Assembly: GCF_002895005.1 (NCBI RefSeq) | Contig: NZ_POWF01000004.1 | Location: 1-64,000, forward strand | Reading direction: 5' to 3' | DNA from: Hanstruepera neustonica | Lineage (GTDB): Bacteria; Bacteroidota; Bacteroidia; Flavobacteriales; Flavobacteriaceae | Length of the DNA: 64,000 nt | Shown here: one piece after another, positions 46,894-56,959 of the stretch | Layout of the letters: every line of letters starts with the position of its first letter | Position numbering within the stretch: position 1 is the stretch's first letter | Position numbers and translations under genes: made by a program | Notes under the pieces: generated by a model | Told to the model about the DNA's origin: nothing | Database searches by the model: none | The model's input: the letters and a program-made list of their open reading frames with translations, nothing else

Positions 46894-49815
46894 ATGGTAG
46901 GTAATAGTGAATTAGCAAGATTAAAGTCACAATTAAATGGTGATTTGTTTTATGATGATTTGATGAAATCGTTATATGCTACGGATGCATCTGTATACAG
47001 AATGCTTCCAACAGCTGTTGCCTTACCAAAAAATGAGGATGATATTAAAGCTTTAATAACATTTGCCAAGAATAATCAAACCTCACTTATACCACGAACA
47101 GCAGGAACGTCATTGGCTGGACAATGTGTTGGTAATGGTATTGTTGTGGATGTCTCAAAGTATTTCAACAAGATTTTAAAACTCAATCAAAAAGAACGTA
47201 CAATAATTGTGCAACCGGGTGTTATCAGAGACGAACTAAACAATTATCTGAAGCCTTATGGTTTGTTCTTTGGACCCAACACCTCAACTTCTAACCGCTG
47301 CATGATTGGTGGGATGGTTGGTAACAATTCATCAGGAACAACTTCCATTAAGTTCGGTGTTACACGTGATAAAGTTTTGGCTTTAAAAACGTTATTGAGT
47401 GATGGTAGTGAGGTTGTGTTTTCTGAAATCAACAAAACTACTTTTTTTGAAAAATGCCAATTGGATTCTTTGGAAGGTAAAATATATCAGGGAATTTATG
47501 AAGAGTTTTCCTCTGATGGTGTTGCTGAAGAAATAATCAATCAATTCCCGAAACCAGAAATTCATAGGAGGAATACTGGTTACGCTATTGATACTTTGCT
47601 GGACGCACATATTTTTAGTGAATCATTAAAGCCCTTTAATATGGGCAAACTATTATCCGGAAGTGAAGGTACTTTGGCATTTACAACCGAGATTACGCTT
47701 AAACTTGATGTATTGCCTCCAAGTGAAACGATCATGTTGGTGGCTCATTTTAGTAGCATAAAAAGTTGTCTAGAAGCTGTTGAAACGGTTATGAAGCATG
47801 ATCTCTACAGCTGTGAAATGCTCGATAAAACCATTTTGGATTTAACCAAACACAACAAAAAGCAAGAAGAAAATAGGCAGTTCATTAAAGGTGATCCTGA
47901 AGCTATCCTGATGTGTGAAATTAGGGCAACTACTTTAGAGAAAGCTAAAAATCAAGTGGCCAATTTAGTTTCGTCATTATTAGCTTCACAGTTAAGTTAT
48001 CATAATGGTATTTTGTTGGGTGAGGATATCGATAAGGCGATAGAATTGCGAAAAGCTGGTTTAGGCTTGTTAGGCAATTTGATTGGAGATAATAAAACGG
48101 CAGCCTGTATTGAGGATACTGCTGTTGCTTTATCAGACTTATCCAGTTACATTAGTGAGTTCACCCAATTAATGGATCGTTATAATCAAAAAGCGGTTTA
48201 CTATGCTCATGCTGGAGCAGGAGAGTTGCACCTGCGTCCAATTCTAAACCTGAAAAAGGCGCATGATGTGGCGTTGTTCAGAGAAATCACAACGGATGTA
48301 GCACATTTGGTTAAAAAATTTCAAGGTTCTATGAGTGGTGAGCATGGTGATGGAATTGTTCGTTCAGAATTTATTCCAATGATGATCGGTGAACGCAACT
48401 ATCAAATATTAGCACGAATAAAGAACATTTTTGATCCTGATAATATATTCAATCCCGGAAAGATAGTTAATGCCTTGCCTATGGATAAATCGTTGCGATA
48501 TGAGCCAGAAAGGAATGAACCAGAAATAGAGACTTTAATGGATTTTTCGGAGTCGTTGGGCATATTACGGCATGCGGAAAAGTGTAATGGTTCTGGTGAT
48601 TGCAGGAAACTACCAGAGTTTGGTGGCACAATGTGTCCCAGTTATCGTGCTACACGCAATGAGAAAGATACCACTAGAGCAAGGGCTAATGCTTTACGGG
48701 AGTTTTTAACACAATCTGAAAAATCCAATAGATTTAATCACACAGAGTTGAAAGAGGTGTTCGATTTGTGTTTGAGTTGTAAGGCCTGTTCTAGTGAATG
48801 CCCAAGTAGTGTGGATGTGGCTAGCTTGAAAGCCGAATTTCAGTATCAATTTCAAAAAGTAAATGGTATTCCATTCCGAACAAAATTATTTGCTTATAAC
48901 AATAAGTTAAATGGTATTGGAAGTAAGTTTCCAAACGCTGTAAATTTTATATTTTCAAATAATTTTACTGCATCTATTTTAAAGAAAGTTTCAGGGATTC
49001 ATGAGAAAAGAAGTCTGCCATTGATTTCATATAAAAGTTTAGATAAACTACACAAAGATGTTGAATATCATATAAATAAAAAATATACAAAAGAAATATT
49101 TTTATTTAATGACGAGTTTACCAATTATTTGGATACCTCAATCGGAATCAAGGTTGTTAAGCTACTGAAAACTTTAAATTATAAAGTCAATATTGTTAAT
49201 AATCAAGAATCTGGCAGGGCATTTATATCTAAAGGATTATTGGAACAAGCAAACAAATGTGCCAACCTCAATGTGGAAATTTTTAAGGATAGAATATCAA
49301 AAGAGAGCCCTCTAATTGGTGTTGAGCCTTCTGCTGTTTTGACATTCAAGGACGAATATTTAAGATTGGCTGACGATAAAGAATCTGCCAAGCAAATAGC
49401 GAGAAATACATTTTTAATTGAGGAATTTATACAACAGGAAATTGTACTTGGCAATATTTCTTCGGAACAATTTACTTTGGAACATAAGACCATAAAGTTT
49501 CATGGTCATTGTCATCAAAAAGCCTTGAGCAATCAATTTTCGAGCTTTTCGGTGCTAAATCTTCCTAAAAACTATAAGGTAACCATCATTCCCAGTGGGT
49601 GCTGTGGAATGGCCGGAAGTTTCGGTTATGAAAAAGAACATTACGACATTAGTATGCAAATAGGGGAACAGACGTTGTTTCCAGCAGTTAGAAATGCTCC
49701 TTTAGATACCATAATAGCGGCTAATGGCACAAGCTGTAGGCATCAAATAAAAGATGGGACGCAACGCCAAGCATTACATCCCATCGAAATTCTTTATGAT
49801 GCGTTGTTAAAATAA
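46894..49815 (+). CDS. FAD-linked oxidase with 4Fe-4S and CCG domains (YdiJ/GlcD-GlcF-like)
   Basis: 973 residues combining what are separate subunits elsewhere. N-terminal FAD_binding_4 (PRTAGTSLAGQCVGNG, residues about 68-83) and FAD-oxidase C region with GEHGDGIVRSEF; then a 4Fe-4S part: CNGSGDCRK and CLSCKACSSECP; then CCG parts (HGHCHQKAL, PSGCCGMAGSFG). Related proteins oxidise 2-hydroxy acids such as D-lactate or D-2-hydroxyglutarate and hand electrons to quinone. The substrate is not decided. Monocistronic; the lipoprotein gene converges with it directly (end 49815, neighbour end 49816). Confidence 0.92.
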   Translation: MVGNSELARLKSQLNGDLFYDDLMKSLYATDASVYRMLPTAVALPKNEDDIKALITFAKNNQTSLIPRTAGTSLAGQCVGNGIVVDVSKYFNKILKLNQKERTIIVQPGVIRDELNNYLKPYGLFFGPNTSTSNRCMIGGMVGNNSSGTTSIKFGVTRDKVLALKTLLSDGSEVVFSEINKTTFFEKCQLDSLEGKIYQGIYEEFSSDGVAEEIINQFPKPEIHRRNTGYAIDTLLDAHIFSESLKPFNMGKLLSGSEGTLAFTTEITLKLDVLPPSETIMLVAHFSSIKSCLEAVETVMKHDLYSCEMLDKTILDLTKHNKKQEENRQFIKGDPEAILMCEIRATTLEKAKNQVANLVSSLLASQLSYHNGILLGEDIDKAIELRKAGLGLLGNLIGDNKTAACIEDTAVALSDLSSYISEFTQLMDRYNQKAVYYAHAGAGELHLRPILNLKKAHDVALFREITTDVAHLVKKFQGSMSGEHGDGIVRSEFIPMMIGERNYQILARIKNIFDPDNIFNPGKIVNALPMDKSLRYEPERNEPEIETLMDFSESLGILRHAEKCNGSGDCRKLPEFGGTMCPSYRATRNEKDTTRARANALREFLTQSEKSNRFNHTELKEVFDLCLSCKACSSECPSSVDVASLKAEFQYQFQKVNGIPFRTKLFAYNNKLNGIGSKFPNAVNFIFSNNFTASILKKVSGIHEKRSLPLISYKSLDKLHKDVEYHINKKYTKEIFLFNDEFTNYLDTSIGIKVVKLLKTLNYKVNIVNNQESGRAFISKGLLEQANKCANLNVEIFKDRISKESPLIGVEPSAVLTFKDEYLRLADDKESAKQIARNTFLIEEFIQQEIVLGNISSEQFTLEHKTIKFHGHCHQKALSNQFSSFSVLNLPKNYKVTIIPSGCCGMAGSFGYEKEHYDISMQIGEQTLFPAVRNAPLDTIIAANGTSCRHQIKDGTQRQALHPIEILYDALLK

Positions 49816-50685
49816 CTATTCGATAGTTACCATATAATCGGTCAACTCCTGAACATTTGTTGCCGATCCTGAAGTAGGAAACGGAATCTCAACGCCAATT
49901 GTATTTAACAAGTCAATGGTTGATTGGTTTATTTGATAAGTTATTGTGGTTTCAGATTTCACCAAACCAACATTTTCAACAAAATAATTTGTTGAAACAG
50001 AAACATCTTGACTGCTTATTATGGGAAGATTAATGTTTTGCGTGCCAAAAGTAACAATTGTTGATATGTCTAAATTAATTTTGAAATTAGCTTTTGAAAC
50101 TGATGAGTAACTTTCACCATTTACAGTTATTGAACTATCATTGTTTTCTTGATTACTGGAAATAATATAATTTATTGTTATTGGTACAATATCGCCTCCT
50201 AAATCTACATCTTGAACGATAGTGCCAGAGTTACTTGATAACAGGCTATTATTTGATGCATTTAAGTCGTAAAGTATAATATCAGTGAAATCAATATTAG
50301 AGGTTTCAAATCCAGGAAATGGTATGGCTATTGAACCATCTAATAAGAGCGTTGATTCTGTACGCTCCAAAGTTCCATTCACCAAAATGGCATTCATGGT
50401 TCCATTGGCAATATCATTGGTGTTAACACCTAGATCGTAAGTAGATCCTAGTTGTGTGTCAACAAAAAGAAAATCTGCGGAATCTGAATTGTTATTAGAG
50501 TCGTTGTTGTCTCTATAGGCTACATCATAGTTCCAATAATCATCTTCGGTTAATGGAAAATAGTTGCCAGTATTATCTGAAGGTGGATTAGTTATTATGG
50601 GAATTGTTCCTCCATCATCAGATGAACAAGATAGAGCAAAAGTTAAAATTGCCAATATTGGAACAAATTGTTTTATTTTTTTCAT
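49816..50685 (-). CDS. Lipoprotein of unknown function
   Basis: 289 residues from the ATG at 50685, giving a signal peptide with a lipobox at LSC (residue near 20) followed by a Ser/Asp-rich spacer. The rest is beta-rich with many Asn, Ser, Thr and Asp, no enzyme motif. Upstream, in the promoter region, there is an 11 bp inverted repeat. The next gene upstream (50764) is on the same strand, 78 bp away. Confidence 0.75.
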   Translation of the reverse strand: MKKIKQFVPILAILTFALSCSSDDGGTIPIITNPPSDNTGNYFPLTEDDYWNYDVAYRDNNDSNNNSDSADFLFVDTQLGSTYDLGVNTNDIANGTMNAILVNGTLERTESTLLLDGSIAIPFPGFETSNIDFTDIILYDLNASNNSLLSSNSGTIVQDVDLGGDIVPITINYIISSNQENNDSSITVNGESYSSVSKANFKINLDISTIVTFGTQNINLPIISSQDVSVSTNYFVENVGLVKSETTITYQINQSTIDLLNTIGVEIPFPTSGSATNVQELTDYMVTIE

Positions 50686-50705
50686 TGCTGTTTTAAGTTT
50701 TAGTT

Positions 50706-50731
50706 CTATCAAAAATAATAATTTTTGATAG
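50706..50731. repeat. Inverted repeat overlapping the promoter of the lipoprotein gene
   Basis: CTATCAAAAAT and its complement ATTTTTGATAG are separated by AATA. On the minus strand this includes a -7 box TATTTTTG (50710-50717), with a TTG 17 bp upstream of it. The symmetric site could therefore be an operator, or simply part of the promoter. Confidence 0.55.
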
Positions 50732-50763
50732 AGACAAAACAAATAACGATAAAACATTATTAA

Positions 50764-51603
50764 TTATATCACTTTCTTATCAACAATGGTAATAGCTGCA
50801 ATCAAATCGGTCATTTCCATTTCCTTGATATCTTCATCGGCGTAAAATGGTGATAATTTATCATGCTGATAGTTGTAGATTTTCCAGCGTTTAAATTGAT
50901 ATTCTAAAGCTGTAAAATTTTCAACCCAATCGCCAGAATTTAGGTAGGTTGTCTCTCCTTGTTTACTTTTCTTAAGAAGCATTTTGGGTTGATGGATATG
51001 GCCACAAACTACATAGTCATAACCGTTTTGAATAGCTAAATCAGAAGCCACTTCTTCAAAATCACTAATATACTTGATGGCCCCTTTAACACTGTTTTTG
51101 ATGCGTTTAGATAAAGAGTATTTTTCACGTCCGAAGCGCTCCAAGCACCAGTTAACCATGCGATTGATTACAATTAATAAATCATAGCCATATCCACCAA
51201 GTTTGGCCAGCCATTTGGCATTTTGAATGGATGCATCAAATACATCGCCATGAAAAAACCAGGCTTTTTTTCCATCAAGGTTTAAAACCAATTTGTCCAC
51301 AATAGAAATATTTCCCATAGCTGTGCCACTGAACTTACGAAGCGTATCGTCGTGGTTGCCTGTTATGTAGATAACCTCAACACCATCAGAAGCCATATCA
51401 ATAATCTTTTTGATGACTTTTAGGTGTGATTTAGGGAAATACCGTTTGCTAAACTGCCAAATATCAATTATATCGCCGTTTAAAATGAGTTTTTTTGGAC
51501 TGATACTGTTTAGATAGGTTAGGAGCTGTTTGGCTTGACATCCGTAAGTGCCCAAATGGACATCGGAAATAACTGAAATTTCAATTTTTCTTTTATGCTT
51601 CAA
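50764..51603 (-). CDS. LpxH-like calcineurin-family metallophosphoesterase
   Basis: 279 residues. Metallophosphoesterase motifs: ISDVHLG (Asp14, His16), NGDIIDIW, TGNHDD, and CGHIHQP, all in order. It resembles UDP-2,3-diacylglucosamine diphosphatase LpxH, which acts in lipid A synthesis, more than generic phosphoesterases. It is on the minus strand, upstream of the lipoprotein gene. Confidence 0.82.
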   Translation of the reverse strand: MKHKRKIEISVISDVHLGTYGCQAKQLLTYLNSISPKKLILNGDIIDIWQFSKRYFPKSHLKVIKKIIDMASDGVEVIYITGNHDDTLRKFSGTAMGNISIVDKLVLNLDGKKAWFFHGDVFDASIQNAKWLAKLGGYGYDLLIVINRMVNWCLERFGREKYSLSKRIKNSVKGAIKYISDFEEVASDLAIQNGYDYVVCGHIHQPKMLLKKSKQGETTYLNSGDWVENFTALEYQFKRWKIYNYQHDKLSPFYADEDIKEMEMTDLIAAITIVDKKVI

Positions 51604-51781
51604 TACAATACAATTATATATTGCAAATAACTAGCTTTAAGATTATGTAAATATTATCTCATAATTAATTGTTTGTGAGTTATTTGTTACTAAATTGTTA
51701 GGTAAGGTGAAAATCAATTTTTGTTTCTGTAATAATACATTTACATTAGCAAGACTAATAAAAGCTTTTAATATTGATACT

Positions 51782-52843
51782 ATGGCTGGTAATAGCTTTG
51801 GCAAAATTTTTAAACTGACGACCTTCGGTGAATCCCATGGACAGGCTATAGGCGGTATTATTGATGGCTGTCCTTCTGGTTTGGAGTTAGATCTAAAAGC
51901 TATTCAGAGTGAGCTGGATAGGAGAAAACCAGGTCAATCTAAAATTGTAACCCAACGAAAAGAGTCCGATTCTGTTGAATTTCTGTCTGGACTATTTGAA
52001 GGTAAGACAACGGGTACTCCCATTGGGTTTTTGATTATGAACACCAATCAAAATTCAAAGGACTATTCACATATTAAAGATGTTTATCGACCCAGTCATG
52101 CCGACTATACATATGAGAAAAAGTATGGTGTCAGAGACTACAGAGGAGGTGGTCGAAGTTCGGCTCGGGAAACAGCCTGTCGCGTGGTTGCAGGAGCTAT
52201 AGCCAAACAATTAATCAATTCGATAGAAATTCATGCGTTCACATCTTCAGTGGGTGATATCTTTTTGGAAAAGCCCTATCAATCTTTGGATTTTTCTAAA
52301 ACAGAAACTAACGCTGTTCGCTGTCCAGATCCAGAGGTTGCCAATAAGATGATAGAAAAAATCCAGTCTATTAAAAAAGATGGCAATACCATTGGGGGAA
52401 CGGTTACCTGTATATTAAAGAATGTGCCTGTTGGTTTAGGCGAACCGGTTTTTGATAAACTACATGCCGATTTGGGCAAGGCCATGTTATCCATTAATGC
52501 CGTCAAAGGATTTGAATATGGTAGTGGTTTTTGTGGAGCTAGAATGACAGGAAAAGAGCATAATGACCTTTTTAATGAGGATGGTAGTACGAAGACCAAT
52601 TTATCAGGCGGTATTCAAGGCGGTATTAGTAATGGCATGGATATTTATTTTAGAGTGGCATTTAAGCCTGTGGCGACTATTATTCAAAAACAGGAAACTT
52701 TAGATAAAGCAGGCAACATTGTCGAAATGCAAGGTAAGGGTCGACATGATCCATGCGTTGTACCTAGAGCCGTACCTATTGTAGAAGCTATGGCCGCTTT
52801 AGTTTTAGCCGATTTTTACCTAATTAATAAAATTTATAATTAA
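51782..52843 (+). CDS. aroC: Chorismate synthase
   Basis: 353 residues from the ATG at 51782, which gives the family N-terminus [11 protein letters not shown]; an earlier frame to 51695 is not typical. Converts EPSP to chorismate with reduced FMN. Motifs: TTFGESHG (16-20), [41 protein letters not shown]-type end. The DAACS gene follows 22 bp later. Confidence 0.95.
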   Translation: MAGNSFGKIFKLTTFGESHGQAIGGIIDGCPSGLELDLKAIQSELDRRKPGQSKIVTQRKESDSVEFLSGLFEGKTTGTPIGFLIMNTNQNSKDYSHIKDVYRPSHADYTYEKKYGVRDYRGGGRSSARETACRVVAGAIAKQLINSIEIHAFTSSVGDIFLEKPYQSLDFSKTETNAVRCPDPEVANKMIEKIQSIKKDGNTIGGTVTCILKNVPVGLGEPVFDKLHADLGKAMLSINAVKGFEYGSGFCGARMTGKEHNDLFNEDGSTKTNLSGGIQGGISNGMDIYFRVAFKPVATIIQKQETLDKAGNIVEMQGKGRHDPCVVPRAVPIVEAMAALVLADFYLINKIYN

Positions 52844-52865
52844 TTCTGAAAACAGAATAACGTCT

Positions 52866-54191
52866 ATGAAAAAATTAGCATTACATTGGAAAATAATTAT
52901 AGGAATGGTTTTGGGTGTCATCTTTGGATTCTTAATGAATTCCATTGACGGAGGTAAAGGCTTTGTATCTGATTGGATTGCACCATTTGGCACCATATTC
53001 ATTAATTTGCTGAAACTCATTGCGGTACCATTAATTCTGGCTTCATTGATAAAGGGTATTTCAGATTTGAAGGATATTTCTAAAATTAAATCCATGGGAT
53101 TGCGGACCATCATTATATATGTATGTACAACTTTGGTGGCAATTGTCATTGGTCTATCTATTGTCAATCTGGTAAAACCTGGAGCAGGTATGTCTCAAGA
53201 CACCATTGAGAAAATTAAAATGCGTTATGAAAACGATGCTGGTGTGGCTGATAAGTTAGCGAAAGCCAACGCTCAAAATGATGCTGGACCTTTGCAGGCC
53301 TTGGTTGATATTTTTCCGAGTAACGTCTTTACAGCTTTGGGAGAAGCCCAAATGCTTCAAGTCATATTTTTTGCCTTATTTGTAGGGATCTGCTTGTTGT
53401 TGATTTCTGAAAAGGATGCTAAGCCATTAGTGAAATTCTTTAACTCATTGAATGAAGTCGTTATGAAAATGGTGGATTTAATCATGCTTTTCGCGCCTTA
53501 TGCTGTTTTTGCCCTTATGGCCAACGTCATTATTGCTTTTGATGATACTGAAATTTTATTAAAGCTTGTTAACTATGCACTGTGTGTTATTGTCGGTTTG
53601 GCTATCATGATTGGATTTTACATGCTTTTAATTAGTTTATATGTAAAAAAATCGCCGTTTTGGTTTTTGAAGGAAATATCACCAGCACAATTATTGGCAT
53701 TTTCTACTAGTTCCAGTGCCGCAACTTTACCAGTTACCATGGAACGTGTTGAAGAGCATATTGGCGTAGATAAGGAAGTGTCTGGATTTGTATTGCCAGT
53801 AGGAGCGACTGTCAATATGGATGGTACGAGTTTGTATCAAGGCATAGCTGCTGTCTTTATTATGCAGGTAATCTGGCCAGAGGGTTTAACATTTACAAAT
53901 CAATTAGTCATTATAGCAACGGCATTATTAGCATCCATTGGTAGTGCTGCTGTTCCAAGCGCAGGAATGGTCATGCTAGTGATTGTTTTGGAATCTATTG
54001 GGTTTCCTGCAGAATTGTTGCCCATTGGGTTAGCATTAATATTTGCAGTAGATAGACCTTTAGATATGTGTCGAACAGTGGTAAATGTTACGGGTGATGC
54101 AACAGTTTCAACAATGGTTGCGAAATCTTTGGATAAACTACATGATCCTAAACCAAAAAATTGGGATGACAATTATGATAAAGTTAAATAA
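52866..54191 (+). CDS. Dicarboxylate/amino acid:cation symporter (DAACS/SLC1)
   Basis: 441 residues with eight membrane helices and two hairpins. The serine-rich reentrant motif is FSTSSSAATLPVT, and the NMDGTSLYQG motif forms the cation/substrate site. Substrates are usually glutamate, aspartate or C4-dicarboxylates. It precedes the gshB-like gene by 44 bp, so glutamate import could feed that pathway (inference). Confidence 0.92.
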   Translation: MKKLALHWKIIIGMVLGVIFGFLMNSIDGGKGFVSDWIAPFGTIFINLLKLIAVPLILASLIKGISDLKDISKIKSMGLRTIIIYVCTTLVAIVIGLSIVNLVKPGAGMSQDTIEKIKMRYENDAGVADKLAKANAQNDAGPLQALVDIFPSNVFTALGEAQMLQVIFFALFVGICLLLISEKDAKPLVKFFNSLNEVVMKMVDLIMLFAPYAVFALMANVIIAFDDTEILLKLVNYALCVIVGLAIMIGFYMLLISLYVKKSPFWFLKEISPAQLLAFSTSSSAATLPVTMERVEEHIGVDKEVSGFVLPVGATVNMDGTSLYQGIAAVFIMQVIWPEGLTFTNQLVIIATALLASIGSAAVPSAGMVMLVIVLESIGFPAELLPIGLALIFAVDRPLDMCRTVVNVTGDATVSTMVAKSLDKLHDPKPKNWDDNYDKVK

Positions 54192-54235
54192 ATACTTAAT
54201 TTAAACTTTATTAAACAACCCGAAAAACTGAACCA

Positions 54236-55273
54236 ATGAATGTATGTTTTTTAATGTATCCTTGGGAGAAAATAGACCCTGAAAACGATACGAGTTTAGC
54301 TTTGATAAAGGAATGTGTAAAACGTAAACATGGTGTTGCTATTTGCTCACCAGCTAATTTAACGATTAGGAATAGTGTTACCAATGCTTTCTGTACTGTT
54401 ATTGGTAGAATGGAAAAAGTTCCTAATTCATTGCGAGTTTTCTACAAAAGGGCCGAACTTCGAGAAGAAATGCTGCCACTAGCAGGATTCGATGCTATTT
54501 TCTTCAGAGCTAACCCACCTTTGGATCCATTAATGTTGAATTTCCTGGATTCGGTTAAAGACGATGTGTTTATCATAAATTCCTTGGAAGGCATGCGTGA
54601 GGCTAACAATAAACTGTATACGGCTGCTTTTGGAGATGCGCATAGTAATATCATTCCAAATACCCATGTGTCTAAAAACAAGAATTACCTGATAAGGCAA
54701 ATAAAAGAATCTAAAGCAGATAAAATGATACTCAAGCCACTTAATGGTTTTGGTGGATCAGGAGTTATCTTAATAGAGAAATCTGCTATGAGTAATATTA
54801 ATTCGCTATTGGATTTTTATATCAATACTAGTGATGGTCAATCCAATTATGTTATTCTTCAGGATTATATAGAAGGTGCTGATCAAGGTGACGTTAGAAT
54901 TCTCATGCTAAATGGTGAGCCTGTTGGCGCCATGAGGCGTGTTCCGGGTTCTGATGATCATCGTTCCAATGTTTCAGCTGGAGGATCGGTTCAAAAGCAT
55001 ACTTTGACTAAAGCGGAAAAAGCCTTATGTAAACAGATTGGTCCTAAATTGGTAAAAGACGGTTTGTATTTCGTGGGTATAGATGTTATTGGAGGTAAAT
55101 TAGTAGAGGTCAATGTGATGTCTCCAGGAGGTATAACTTACATCAATAAAGTTTATAAGAATAAGTTTAAGGTTGAAGAAAAAGTTATTGACTTTTTAGA
55201 AAGCAAGGTATTGGACAACCTTGAAGCCTTTAATAGACGTTCACGCTTGAGAAAAACAGTGGAAGAAGCTTAA
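54236..55273 (+). CDS. GshB-like ATP-grasp ligase
   Basis: 345 residues. The fold matches prokaryotic glutathione synthetase: N-terminal part, then ATP-grasp with phosphate loop LNGFGGSGVIL, the acidic metal-binding DVRILMLNGEPVGAMRR, and EVNVMSPGG near the end. It joins an amine to a carboxyl group of gamma-glutamylcysteine in true GshB. No GshA is in the window, and bshA suggests bacillithiol instead of glutathione, so the product could be a different peptide or amino-acid conjugate. Followed by a rhodanese after 14 bp and then two amide hydrolase families; see the findings. Confidence 0.82.
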   Translation: MNVCFLMYPWEKIDPENDTSLALIKECVKRKHGVAICSPANLTIRNSVTNAFCTVIGRMEKVPNSLRVFYKRAELREEMLPLAGFDAIFFRANPPLDPLMLNFLDSVKDDVFIINSLEGMREANNKLYTAAFGDAHSNIIPNTHVSKNKNYLIRQIKESKADKMILKPLNGFGGSGVILIEKSAMSNINSLLDFYINTSDGQSNYVILQDYIEGADQGDVRILMLNGEPVGAMRRVPGSDDHRSNVSAGGSVQKHTLTKAEKALCKQIGPKLVKDGLYFVGIDVIGGKLVEVNVMSPGGITYINKVYKNKFKVEEKVIDFLESKVLDNLEAFNRRSRLRKTVEEA

Positions 55274-55287
55274 ATACTTGGTTTAAT

Positions 55288-56118
55288 ATGGTTATAACAA
55301 AGTTCCATAAGCCTATAGTTTCTGTCGAATGGCTCCATAATAATATTCAAGCTACTAATCTTATAATATTAGATGCCAGTATTCCAAAAGTGACTGCTGA
55401 TAATGATGCTGGAAATACATTTTGTATCCCTAATGCTCGATTTTTTGATTTAAAAAATAAATTTAGTGATACCAATGCACCCTTTCCAAATACCTTCCCA
55501 TTGGAATCTCAATTTGAGAAAGAAGCGCAAAACCTAGGGATTAATAAGGATAGTTTTATTGTTGTGTATGATGACAAGGGGATATATTCCAGTCCTAGAG
55601 CATGGTGGATGTTTAAAGCCTTTGGATTCTCCAATGTAGCTGTATTGGATGGTGGGCTGCCTTTGTGGATTGAGGCTTATTATCCACTAGAGCGGAAAAC
55701 GAGTTACAATGGTCCTAAAGGCAATTTTGAAGCCCAGTTGCAGTCGGGTTTTATGAAGTTTTTTGATGATGTGGCATTAATTTCAGAATCGGGCTCTCAT
55801 ATCATTATAGATGCTCGTTCTGAAGTTCGATTTAAGGGCCTTGAGTCAGAGCCTAGAAAGGGTTTGCGTAGTGGAAACATTCCAAATTCAATTAACATTC
55901 CCTATACTGAATTGCTGAATGGCCACAAATTCAAGTCAACTTCTGAAATTGAGGAGTTATTTAAAGAAAAAATCACGGATTCAAAGCCTATCACATTTTC
56001 ATGTGGTTCAGGGATTACAGCCTGTGTTCTGGCAATTGGAGCCGAATTGGTAAATTATAAAAATCTTTCTGTTTATGACGGTTCATGGACAGAATGGGGT
56101 TCACTAACTGACAGTTAA
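55288..56118 (+). CDS. Sulfurtransferase (two-domain rhodanese)
   Basis: 276 residues with two rhodanese domains; the N-terminal one is inactive-like (WWMFKAFGF) and the C-terminal one has the active-site Cys239 in SCGSGITA. The CGSGxTA form is typical of 3-mercaptopyruvate sulfurtransferase. It transfers sulfur from mercaptopyruvate or thiosulfate to a thiol acceptor. The neighbour GshB-like ligase may produce the thiol (inference). Next gene after 1 bp. Confidence 0.9.
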   Translation: MVITKFHKPIVSVEWLHNNIQATNLIILDASIPKVTADNDAGNTFCIPNARFFDLKNKFSDTNAPFPNTFPLESQFEKEAQNLGINKDSFIVVYDDKGIYSSPRAWWMFKAFGFSNVAVLDGGLPLWIEAYYPLERKTSYNGPKGNFEAQLQSGFMKFFDDVALISESGSHIIIDARSEVRFKGLESEPRKGLRSGNIPNSINIPYTELLNGHKFKSTSEIEELFKEKITDSKPITFSCGSGITACVLAIGAELVNYKNLSVYDGSWTEWGSLTDS

Positions 56119-56119
56119 A

Positions 56120-56959
56120 ATGGTTATGGAAAAATTATCTTTAGAATCCATTATTGAAAATATTCAAAATGAGAAATGTTTTCATGCTGTAGTGAATGAT
56201 TATTCTTTTACTATTAAAATTGATAGTTATGTGCATTATGTATGTGGTGCTGTGCACGATGGGCATCAGTTTAGAAAGGAACTATGGGAAAATTGTTTGC
56301 ATACAGAACATGACCGATGGTATGAAGAAGATCCTGAAACCAAAAACATGATCCAATCTCACCCAATTGTTATTGCAGGTTGTGACTCCAGATTTGAATA
56401 TGATTTAAATCGAATACCCGAAGAGGCTGTTTTTGAAACAGCTTGGGGAAAACAACTATGGAAAAAACCATTGGAAGAAAATATGAAATTAAAGAGTATT
56501 CAAAAACACTCGAATTTCTATGAGGTTGTTTATGCTTTAATTTCAAAGATTGAAGAAAAGTTTGGTGGTTGTATTGTTTATGATATCCATAGTTATAATT
56601 GGCAACGATGGGAACGGGAAGTGCCAACTTGGAATTTAGGTACCAGTAACATAGATAATGATCGTTTTGGCGCGACGGTGGAGGCCTGGCGGCAATCATT
56701 ATCAGAAATCGTTTTTCCCAATGGTATTGTTTCTAAATCTAAAGTTAATGACACGTTTCAGGGCAATGGTTATTTCTTGAAATATATTACGAATAACTTT
56801 AAAAATACATTAGTTTTGGCAACTGAAATCGCAAAAGTTTACTGCGATGAGTATAACCAAATCATATATCCTGAAGTTGTTTCAGCAGTTGAAAAGGAAC
56901 TCCGAATACGATTGCCAGAACATGCTTCTTTATTTTATAACAATCATATTGCTAAATGA
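56120..56959 (+). CDS. N-formylglutamate amidohydrolase family protein
   Basis: 279 residues. The fold family of HutG-type N-formylglutamate deformylases (zinc amidohydrolases, related to peptidases). Visible elements: HDGHQFR-like N-terminal His, a YDIHSYN segment typical for a metal His, and an Arg/Asp-rich pair IAGCDSRFEYDLNR. The canonical RDP motif of HutG is not clear, so the substrate may differ from formylglutamate. Starts at ATG 56120 (a second ATG at 56126). Its stop overlaps the next gene by 4 bases (ATGA). No other histidine-degradation gene is near. Confidence 0.75.
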   Translation: MVMEKLSLESIIENIQNEKCFHAVVNDYSFTIKIDSYVHYVCGAVHDGHQFRKELWENCLHTEHDRWYEEDPETKNMIQSHPIVIAGCDSRFEYDLNRIPEEAVFETAWGKQLWKKPLEENMKLKSIQKHSNFYEVVYALISKIEEKFGGCIVYDIHSYNWQRWEREVPTWNLGTSNIDNDRFGATVEAWRQSLSEIVFPNGIVSKSKVNDTFQGNGYFLKYITNNFKNTLVLATEIAKVYCDEYNQIIYPEVVSAVEKELRIRLPEHASLFYNNHIAK

